Below are positions 9,390-16,230 of a DNA stretch of 64,000 bases, piece after piece (position 1 is the first letter of the stretch; every line of letters begins with the position of its first letter). Position numbers and translations under genes: made by a program. The stretch is from NCBI GenBank assembly GCA_024277255.1, contig JAJRVQ010000124.1, forward strand, positions 80,806 to 144,805, written 5' to 3'. The DNA comes from Acidobacteriota bacterium. Lineage in GTDB: Bacteria; Acidobacteriota; Thermoanaerobaculia; Multivoradales; SZUA-115. The notes under the pieces were generated by a model. That model had not been told where the DNA came from. It made no database searches and worked only from the letters and a program-made list of their open reading frames with translations.

Positions 9390-10205
9390 TCACGATTGGC
9401 CAAAGAAGACCTCCCGCTTCTTGGCGCTCAGCGTCTCGAGGTCGAAGAGGAGGAAGAAGTCGATGGTCTTGAACTCACGGTCTATCGCCGGACGGCCACA
9501 GACGAGACCACCGTAACGCAGGTAGGTTCGAAACAGCATCGGTAACCGGAACCGTTCTTCGCGGATTCTGAGTTCAGGTTGCACCGGGCAGGCCAGGTCC
9601 GGCTGCGGTTGGACGGTGATCGTGGGATGGACCTTCCTCTCGCGTTCGAGGTAGGCCAGAGCCTGTAGACCGTCGGCCGGATCTTGGCTGGTCAGCGAGC
9701 AGCAGCCGAAGAGATAACGCAGCCGGTTGGTCTCCATGTAGCGGGCCAGGCCACGCCAGAGTAGAAAAAGCACCGTGCGATTGCGGTGCTCACGGGCGAT
9801 GCAGGCCCGTCCGAGTTCGAGGGACTGATCGGTGAGTCCGTCCGGCAACGTGGCCAGATCGAACTCTCCAGCGGAGTAAAAGCCGCAACCCGCAGCCGCC
9901 ATGCACCCCGTTTGCAGCCGGTAGGTGCCGATGATCGCGCCGCTCTCGCGATCCTCCACCAGAAGATGGTGGCAGGTGCGATCAAAGCCATCTTCGTCGC
10001 GCTGGGTGGCGAAAGAGGCCTCCAATCCTTCGCCCAACTCGAGGTTGAAAACCTGGAAGCGAAGGCGCAGGATCTCGTCCAGTTCAGCTGCGCTGCGCGC
10101 GAAGCGGGCACGGTAGCGCCCCTGATCGATCACCCCGACCGGCAACCCCTCGGGGCACGGTGGGTATCGGCGCTTGCCGCTGCGTTGTAACGAATCAGCC
10201 AACAT
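9390..10205 (-). CDS. OlsB-like GNAT N-acyltransferase
   Basis: A 271-residue protein from the ATG at 10205, chosen because a GGGGAGG Shine-Dalgarno lies 8 bp upstream. It shows the Acetyltransf_5/OlsB fold: RFQVFNLELGEG near residue 50, GTYRLQ, ELGRACI and a conserved FGCCSL segment. The family transfers 3-hydroxyacyl chains from acyl-ACP to an amine, as in ornithine-lipid synthesis (OlsB) or hemolysin-like homologs. The second, PlsC-type enzyme (OlsA) needed for ornithine lipids is not in the window. Together with the downstream VTT-containing fusion it hints at membrane lipid modification. Substrate is inferred only at the level of an acyl acceptor amine. Confidence 0.8.
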   Translation of the reverse strand: MLADSLQRSGKRRYPPCPEGLPVGVIDQGRYRARFARSAAELDEILRLRFQVFNLELGEGLEASFATQRDEDGFDRTCHHLLVEDRESGAIIGTYRLQTGCMAAAGCGFYSAGEFDLATLPDGLTDQSLELGRACIAREHRNRTVLFLLWRGLARYMETNRLRYLFGCCSLTSQDPADGLQALAYLERERKVHPTITVQPQPDLACPVQPELRIREERFRLPMLFRTYLRYGGLVCGRPAIDREFKTIDFFLLFDLETLSAKKREVFFGQS

Positions 10206-10407
10206 CCCCAAATCCTCCCCGCGTGCAGTATTGCAGATTGGCGTGGCAATCGTATATCCGCCGCCATGATGTCACTGGATCTAAAGCACCTCAGCTCGAT
10301 CCGTGGAAAGGCCGGAGGTAGGTCGCCTCGCTCCTGTGTCGAATCTGCCCTCCGCCTATGCTTACGTTGCAGCAAACGCCCGGGTTGCGCCGCTCGAGAG
10401 CTGCCGG

Positions 10408-11187
10408 TCATCCGCTCACGCTTCTGAACGTCGCCGGGTCGGTGGCCAGGACCACGAGGTCGCCGTAACGGCGTGCTTGGCCGGTGAGTTCGATGGGTTG
10501 GGCCACCCAACCGAGCACGCGGTCGTTGAGGGCGCGGCCTTCGCTGTCGACGAGGAGAAGCAGGCGGGCGCCGCCGACCGGTTGACCGCGCACCACCAGG
10601 GCGGGCGGGATGCCGCCGCGGATGCACAGTGAGGCGCAACTACGGTGCGTCTTGCCTTGACCGGGTTTCATCACTCCCAGGAAGCATTTGCTGTCGACGA
10701 TCTCGCCACGCAGCGTCATCTCCCCGAGTGGGTCGCCGCCGGGGTTGCCGCTATTGCCTGTGGCGCTTCCCAGGCCCGTGATCGAGCCGGAGACGACTTC
10801 GATCATCGCCCCTGCCGAACCGTAGATCAGGCTGCCGCGCAGGCGGACTCGTTGCCCAGCGTAGCCCTGTACCTCCTGTTGCGCGCCGTGCTTCCCGGCG
10901 CTGACCAGCAGGTAGTCGGGAACATCCGGTGCACCCGCCGGCAGTTTCGACCGGTCGATGCGCAGCACCGGGAAGGGGGTTTCGACGAGGGCCCCTTCGA
11001 ACTCTCGCTCGATACCGAACTCGAACACCGAATCGGCGAACGGCCCCTGATCGAAGGTCGCCGCGGTGGCGACGAGGGCCGCGAGGACGAACAAGAGACC
11101 TACCACCCGGCGGGTGAACCGTGCCGAAGCCGGCGGCGCGGTCTTCTGGTAGCCAACGTACAACTCGTCATGGGTTTTGGGTGGCAC
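10408..11187 (-). CDS. Single-pass membrane protein with Cys-pair extracytoplasmic domain, Rieske operon partner
   Basis: A 259-residue protein starting with GTG at 11187. This start shares one base with the TAG stop of the upstream gene, which strongly suggests translational coupling. Residues 1-25 are cytoplasmic, about 26-46 form one transmembrane segment, and the rest should be extracytoplasmic. The conserved-looking core is GEIVDSKCFLGVMKPG followed by HRSCASLCIRGG, giving three Cys and one His that could bind a metal or form a disulfide. I know similar proteins only as partners of Rieske/ferric-reductase-like membrane proteins. It is the last gene of a four-gene overlapping operon. A role as periplasmic electron acceptor or cofactor-binding subunit is inference. 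Confidence 0.75.
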   Translation of the reverse strand: MPPKTHDELYVGYQKTAPPASARFTRRVVGLLFVLAALVATAATFDQGPFADSVFEFGIEREFEGALVETPFPVLRIDRSKLPAGAPDVPDYLLVSAGKHGAQQEVQGYAGQRVRLRGSLIYGSAGAMIEVVSGSITGLGSATGNSGNPGGDPLGEMTLRGEIVDSKCFLGVMKPGQGKTHRSCASLCIRGGIPPALVVRGQPVGGARLLLLVDSEGRALNDRVLGWVAQPIELTGQARRYGDLVVLATDPATFRSVSG

Positions 11188-12245
11188 TAGCGATTCTCCG
11201 TCGTGATCGTAGCCGGCTCGGTGAGGGTGCCCGGCGGGAGAGGGGTGGGGTGAACCCACACCCGGTCGCCCTCCAGCCGCACTCGAAAGGTGGGCACCCG
11301 CTCTTCGAAAGGTGGCGGCGAGGCGCCGTCCTCAGGTCGATACTGATAGCCGTGCCAGGGGCAGGTGACGCAACCGTCGATCACCCGGCCTTCACCGAGA
11401 GGGCCGTTTTGATGCTGGCAGACGTTGGACAATGCCGCTACCTTGCCGGCGTACTTGAAGAGCGCCACCCGCTCGCCGGAGAGACAGATCACCCGCGCTC
11501 GGTTCTCCGCGATGTCGCCCAGCTTGCACACCTCGACGAAGCCATCGTCCGCGGAGCGCTCGCCGGAGTAGTCCATTTCCCGGTCGCCAGCGCGTTCGCG
11601 TTGGCCGCTGATCAGCTGCAAGCTGAGGACCGTGACCAAGCCGGCGCCGACCGCCGCCGCCAGCCACGGGCTGGCATGCGCTTGGATCGATCCCAGCGCC
11701 ACGTGCATCACCAGCAGGCCGTAGGCGAGGTAGACCCCCATATGCAGCGCCTTCCACACCGGTGCCGTCAGGGTGGTGAGCCAGAAATCGTGGCTGGTGG
11801 CCGCCATCAGAAACAGAAGGGTCAGCGCTGCGAGGCCGAGAACCTGGAACGGGAACTGACCGAGGCTGCCCCAGCTCCCGTTGCTGACCAAGAGGCTCAC
11901 CACTGGGTTCAGCGTTCCCATCGCATGGAACTGAAGGAGCGCGAAGAGGCCGTGCGCCAGGCCGAGCAGGAACATGGTGACACCGAGGTGGCGCCGGTTG
12001 TAGAGGAGGGGCAGAAACCGGTCGTCGATCCGGCAGAGCGGGCCTATCATCAGGATGATGTGGAGCAGCAGGAAGGCGCAGGTACCGAGCGCCCGGATGA
12101 GCAAGGTCTCCGCGGTTGCCTGGGGATGGAAGAGGATCCCGAGGCCGACGAACAGAGCGAGGTAGAGTGCGACGCCGCCGAGGAGGGTCAGGTCGTAGAC
12201 CCGCTTCTGACGGTTCCAGCCGACGGCGTGGTAGACGTGCGACAT
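11187..12245 (-). CDS. Ferric-reductase-like membrane protein fused to a Rieske [2Fe-2S] domain
   Basis: A 352-residue protein. Residues 15-205 contain about six transmembrane helices with His residues spaced as in ferric reductase/MsrQ-type b-heme proteins (FLLLHIILMIGP, GLAHGLFAL, ALHMGVYLAYG, MHVALG). Residues 230-335 form a soluble Rieske domain with the first ligand pair CQH in CQHQNGPLGEG and the second CPWH in CPWHGYQY. The architecture points to electron transfer between a membrane heme pair and a cytoplasmic [2Fe-2S] centre. The partner and final acceptor are unknown. It starts 4 bp downstream of the stop of a 33-residue membrane peptide gene and overlaps the next gene by one base. 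Confidence 0.85.
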   Translation of the reverse strand: MSHVYHAVGWNRQKRVYDLTLLGGVALYLALFVGLGILFHPQATAETLLIRALGTCAFLLLHIILMIGPLCRIDDRFLPLLYNRRHLGVTMFLLGLAHGLFALLQFHAMGTLNPVVSLLVSNGSWGSLGQFPFQVLGLAALTLLFLMAATSHDFWLTTLTAPVWKALHMGVYLAYGLLVMHVALGSIQAHASPWLAAAVGAGLVTVLSLQLISGQRERAGDREMDYSGERSADDGFVEVCKLGDIAENRARVICLSGERVALFKYAGKVAALSNVCQHQNGPLGEGRVIDGCVTCPWHGYQYRPEDGASPPPFEERVPTFRVRLEGDRVWVHPTPLPPGTLTEPATITTENR

Positions 12246-12249
12246 GGGC

Positions 12250-12351
12250 TTAGCCGGTCCTTACGGCGAGCGCGGCGAGATACAGCAGCGGGATGAGCAC
12301 CGCCAGGATCGTGATCCACAGTCGATGGCGGCGGCGCAGGCGGCGAATCAT
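12250..12351 (-). CDS. 33-residue single-pass membrane peptide in the Rieske operon
   Basis: A small gene of 33 codons. Its ATG (12349-12351) overlaps the TGA stop of the upstream gene in an ATGA arrangement, and its stop lies 4 bp before the ferric-reductase-Rieske start. The peptide has a strongly basic N-terminus (RRLRRRHR) followed by one hydrophobic helix of about 20 residues, so it should insert with N-terminus inside. Small subunits of this size occur in respiratory complexes (CydX, CcoQ types) and stabilise heme proteins. Translational coupling on the upstream side supports it as real. Confidence 0.6.
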   Translation of the reverse strand: MIRRLRRRHRLWITILAVLIPLLYLAALAVRTG

Positions 12352-12638
12352 GGGTGGCTCTTTCCGGGCTCTTCCTCCCCGGCAAGGGAGCGAGCGGCTT
12401 GGCGATGGGCATTGCGCTCCACGGGCGGCCCCGTGCCGCCCCACCAGCGGTGGGCGAGCAGCGGCCACAGGGCGATCGAGGCGGGCAGGATCGCCAGCCG
12501 AAAGCCCCAGCCGCTGCCGCGCGCCGCGGGGTCGATGCACTGCACGCCGCGGACCACGAAGGGAATAGCGAGAAGCACTCCCAGCGCAAGGTAGCCGCCA
12601 GCGAAGAGAACCAGGATTTCAGCGATAGGTTGGTGCAT
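12348..12638 (-). CDS. Small two-helix membrane protein, first gene of the Rieske operon
   Basis: A 96-residue protein from the ATG at 12638. It has two predicted membrane helices (about 5-28 and 46-63) with a C33 in the loop (RGVQCIDPAARGSGWGF) and a hydrophilic tail. The sequence is not recognised with confidence. Its stop overlaps the start of the 33-residue peptide by 4 bp (ATGA), and it heads a run of four coupled genes ending at 10408. The 175-bp divergent region 12639-12813 should hold promoters for both this operon and the Rieske-ThDP gene. Confidence 0.6.
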   Translation of the reverse strand: MHQPIAEILVLFAGGYLALGVLLAIPFVVRGVQCIDPAARGSGWGFRLAILPASIALWPLLAHRWWGGTGPPVERNAHRQAARSLAGEEEPGKSHP

Positions 12639-12813
12639 CGGCGTGGTTGGTTGCCTCGACCCAGGCCACGCTCGGAGCCTTGGCGATCGCGTCACTCGAC
12701 CCGAGAGGCCGGCTATCAGCTCAATGACCTGCTGGTAGGGTGCAACTATTCTATCAAGCCCAGGCCGAGCGGACCTCCCCGCCCTGTTGGCCTTACTGAC
12801 GGAGGTGAGTCGC

Positions 12814-14345
12814 ATGCCGCATGATGCCGAGTCCAACCCGCGCACAGTTTGGTTCAAGGCGCTCGAACCGGGCGAGCTACCCGAGGGGCGAGTAAAACCG
12901 GTGACCTGCGCGCTGCGCACGGTGTGCATGACTCACTTCGCGGGCAAGTTCGCGGCGCTCGACAACCGGTGCCCGCACCAGGGCGGACCGCTGGGCGAGG
13001 GTTCGATCGAGAACGGCCTGCTGCGCTGCCCGTGGCACGGCTGGGACTACGATCCGTTGACCGGCAAGGCGCCGGGCTACGACGACGGGGTCGAGACCTT
13101 CGCTATCGAAGAACGCGAGGACGGAATCTACGTTGGTATCCCGGCAATGCCGGAGCACGAGCCGACGGTGACCGACGTGATGGCCGAGACGATGGTCAAC
13201 TGGGGGATTCGCCACGTTTGGGGCATGGTAGGCCACTCCAACCTCGGTTTGTCCGACGCTCTGCGCCGGCAGGAAGCGGCCGGAAACTGGCGAGCGCGCT
13301 CGAACTGCTGCGCGGCGCCAAGCGGCCGGTGATCATCGTCGGCCACGGCGCCCGCTTCGAGATGGAGGGTGTCGTCGAACTGGCGGCGCTTCTGCGCTGC
13401 CCGGTGGTCACCACCTTCAAGGGCAAGGGGCAGATCTCGGACCACCATCCTCTCGGCTGCGGCGTACTGGGTCGCAGTGGCACGCCGGTGGCAAGCTGGT
13501 TCATGAACGAGGCCGACTGCCTGCTGGTTTTCGGCGCTTCGTTCTCCAATCACACCGGGATCACGCCGAAGAAGCCGACCATTCAGGTCGATTTCGACCC
13601 CATGATGCTCGGAAGATTCCATCCCGTAGACGTGCCGGTTTGGGGCGAGATCGGCGTCACTTGCCGCCTTCTGTGCCGGGAACTGACCGAGGGTGACAGC
13701 TTTGCGGCCGAGGATCAGCGCCAGCAGATCGCCGAGCGCTGGAAGATCTGGCGTCACGAGAAGAGGCGGCGCGAGGCCGAGTATCGGGGACGCGGCGTGG
13801 ACTCGGCGTCGGTCTTTGCGGCGATGAACCGTACGGTGCCGGAAAAGGCCATCATCGCGGTCGATGTCGGCAACAACACCTACTCCTCCGGTCGTTACTT
13901 CGAGTGCCGCCACCAGGCGGTGCTGATGTCCGGCTATCTCGGCTCGATAGGGTTTGCCTACCCAGCGGCGATGGGGGCCTGGGCGGCCACCCAAGAGGCA
14001 GACTCACCGTTTGCCGGCCGACCGGTGGTGGCGGTGTCGGGGGATGGCGGATTCGGCCAGTACCTCGGTGAATTGACCACGGCGGTCAAGTACGGCATGA
14101 ACATCACCCATGTCCTGCTCAACAACAGCGAACTCGGCAAGATCAGCAAGGAGCAACGCTCCGGCAACTGGGATGTTTGGCAGACCTCCCTGCACAACCC
14201 CAACCTCGCCGGCTATGCGGAGCTGTGCGGCGCCCTGGGAATCCGCGTCACCCGCCCCGAACAACTCGACGGCGCGATCAGCAAGGCACTAGCCCACGAC
14301 GGCCCGGCGTTGGTCGAGGTGATGGTGGACGCGGACCTCATTTGA
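12814..14345 (+). pseudogene. Rieske-ThDP (acetolactate synthase-like) enzyme, broken by deletion and frameshift
   Basis: The start is an ATG at 12814 with GGAGG 8 bp upstream. Codons 1-~105 encode a Rieske domain with CPHQGGPLGEG and CPWHGWDYD. The same frame then enters a ThDP enzyme N-terminus (VMAETMVNWGIRHVWGMVG). After DALRRQEAAG near 13290 the homology jumps frame. It continues at KLASALELLRGAKRPV, i.e. directly in the central domain, and ends with an intact ThDP-binding PP domain (GDGGFGQY...NNSELGK) up to 14345. Most of the Pyr domain, which normally supplies the catalytic Glu (roughly 150 residues), is absent and the frame changes at the junction. As written the gene cannot yield an active enzyme. 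Misassembly over a short deletion is the alternative. It is divergent from the membrane Rieske operon. Confidence 0.8.
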
Positions 14346-14717
14346 CTACATGGCGAGTACGGTCGAAGGTGGCAGTCTTTCTCGCAGTCGACGATCGCCG
14401 GTGGCAAATTTCCACCGCCGGCACCGGGCATGGGCGACCAGGAGACGGTCGAAAGGGTCGCGGGTCCAGTCGAGGGCGAGGGCGGCGTTGAACAGCCTTT
14501 CGGAAGACGGGTCGTCGAGGTGCCAGCGCGGATCACTGCTCACCGCATCCAAGGCGTTCTCACCAACTTCCTCCAGCCGTCCGCATTCGATCAGGAACTT
14601 GAGTTCCAAGAGCGACACCGGCGAGAGATAGAGGCGGGCGCCCGATTCCATCAGCGGCTTGGCGCGGCGATGGCCGGTGAGCAGCCAGATCACGGCGTTG
14701 GTGTCGAGGAGAATCAT
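14346..14717 (-). CDS. PIN-domain toxin (VapC-like)
   Basis: A 123-residue protein from the ATG at 14717. It has the PIN acidic set: LLDTNAV at residues 3-9, an LELKFLIE segment, RDPFDRLLVAHA and a C-terminal FATGDRRLRE. VapC toxins are Mg-dependent ribonucleases that cleave tRNA or rRNA. The start overlaps the stop of the antitoxin by 4 bp (ATGA), as usual for vapBC-type operons. The 3' end abuts the convergent Rieske-ThDP pseudogene, with the stop codons adjacent. Confidence 0.85.
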   Translation of the reverse strand: MILLDTNAVIWLLTGHRRAKPLMESGARLYLSPVSLLELKFLIECGRLEEVGENALDAVSSDPRWHLDDPSSERLFNAALALDWTRDPFDRLLVAHARCRRWKFATGDRRLRERLPPSTVLAM

Positions 14718-14968
14718 GGCTCGTCCTTGCGAGGAGTGAAGGACAATTCGCCGTCGGTATCGGCCTGCCAGCCCCATTCACCGTCGAGAATCGCCTCATC
14801 GAGGACGCGAATCGGCGACTCTTGTGGAGCCTCTAACGGCTGCTGCTTGACCAAACTGAGCCGGAACTGGACCCCCTTGCGTTCGAGAATCACAGTGTCC
14901 CCCTGTTCGACCGAGTCGAGCAAATGGAAGAGGTTGCGGCGGGCTTCGGTTGCGGTGTGGCGAGACAT
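14714..14968 (-). CDS. Phd/YefM-type antitoxin
   Basis: An 84-residue protein from the ATG at 14968; five more codons upstream are open. It begins SRHTATEARRNLFHLLDSVEQGDTV, the typical N-terminal DNA-binding region of Phd/YefM antitoxins, followed by VILERKG. The acidic C-terminal tail would wrap the toxin. It lies immediately upstream of the PIN toxin and is translationally coupled to it, so it probably represses its own promoter in the 14969-15000 region. Confidence 0.8.
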   Translation of the reverse strand: MSRHTATEARRNLFHLLDSVEQGDTVILERKGVQFRLSLVKQQPLEAPQESPIRVLDEAILDGEWGWQADTDGELSFTPRKDEP

Positions 14969-15108
14969 GCGTACATTGTACACCTCCAGGATTGAAATTG
15001 CCAGCCGGCGAGAGCAGCTCCCGCTTGGGCTTTGCCCTATAGAGACGCAAAGTAGCCCTCAAATCGCTCGCCCTCTTGCGGCCAAGCGTAGACCTCGTTG
15101 TCTTGGGT

Positions 15109-15145
15109 GTCCCCCCGAGCCTGCGTTCAGCGGGTCCGGGGGGAC
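15109..15145 (-). terminator. GC-rich inverted repeat downstream of the lamin-tail gene
   Basis: Nine-bp perfect arms (15109-15117 and 15137-15145) flank a 19-nt loop, 13 bp beyond the stop of the gene ending at 15158. A T tract is lacking, so this is a possible terminator only. Confidence 0.4.
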
Positions 15146-15157
15146 CGTGTTCGGCCT

Positions 15158-16230
15158 TTAGAGCCCCGTACTTCCCGGCGTCGGAGCTGGCTGGATCTGC
15201 CAGCTTCCGGCCAGGTCGGTACGCTCGATCGAGGAGCCGGCGGGGGCGTCGCCCACTTCGGGGGCATTGGCGGTGCCGGTTTCGTCGATCAGACCGCTGG
15301 TGTTGTTGCCGCCGTAGACCACGGCGTCGATGGGCACCGTCGATCCGGTGATCTGGGACGCCGGGACGTTGAACAACGCCACGCCGTCGGCGGTGGAGCC
15401 TGAGTTCTGGAAGTCCGGGCTGAAGTTGATCACCAGGTCGAAGGTCGGGTTGCCGTTGGCGGTGCTGCTGGTCGGGCCGCCGACCACGAAGGTGCCGCCC
15501 GCCGGCACGGAACCCGAGAGTTGCACCTTGCTCGACGTGTAGGAGCTGCCGCCGTTGCCCAGGCTGAAGCTCGCCAGGTCGATCGCCTGCGCCGTCGGGT
15601 TGTAGAGCTCGACCCACTCGAAGCCGTTGTCGCTGCCGGAGACATCGTAGAGAACCTCCGAGAGCAAGAGGCCGGCGGCGGGTGGGGGCGGCGGCGGGCC
15701 ACCGGGGGTGAAGAGGTTCGGGTTGGGCGCCGGTTGAATCTGCCAGGTGCCGGCCAGGTCGACCCGCTCGATCGACGATCCGCCGGCTGCGTCGCCGACC
15801 TCGGGGGCGTTGGCGGCGCCGGTTTCGTCGATCAAGCCGTTGGTGTTGGCGCCACCGTAGACCACGGCATCGATCGGCACCGTGGCTGCCGTGACTTGGA
15901 GAGCCTGGATGTTGAACAGGGCCACGCCGTCGGCGGTGGAACCTGAGTTCTGGAAATCCGGGCTGAAGTTGATCAGTTGATCGAAGGTCGGGTTGCCGTT
16001 GCTAGCACTCGAGGTCGGTCCGCCAACCACGAAGGTGGCGCCCGCAGCGATCGTGCCGTTCAGCTGGACCAGGCTGGAAGTGTAGGAGCTGCCGCCGTTG
16101 CCCAGGGAAAGAGCGGAGAGATCGATCGGTGCCGAGGTGGTGTTGTACAGCTCCACCCACTCCAGGCCACCGTCCGCGCCGCTCGGGTCGTAGACGACCT
16201 CGGTCAGGATGACGGCACCGGCGGGCACGG
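15158..16230. repeat. Tandem intragenic duplication of a lamin-tail unit (~540 bp x2)
   Basis: The two C-terminal lamin-tail units of the gene ending at 15158 occupy roughly 15158-15690 and 15700-16230. They share long stretches, for example SLGNGGSSYTSS, INFSPDFQNSGSTADGVALF and PIDAVVYGG. A third, decayed copy of part of this unit lies at 22017-22238. Confidence 0.75.

Noticed and set aside
11121..12296. A 391-codon plus-strand frame
   Set aside because: It is antisense to the Rieske operon, whose proteins have clear motifs; its own translation shows none.
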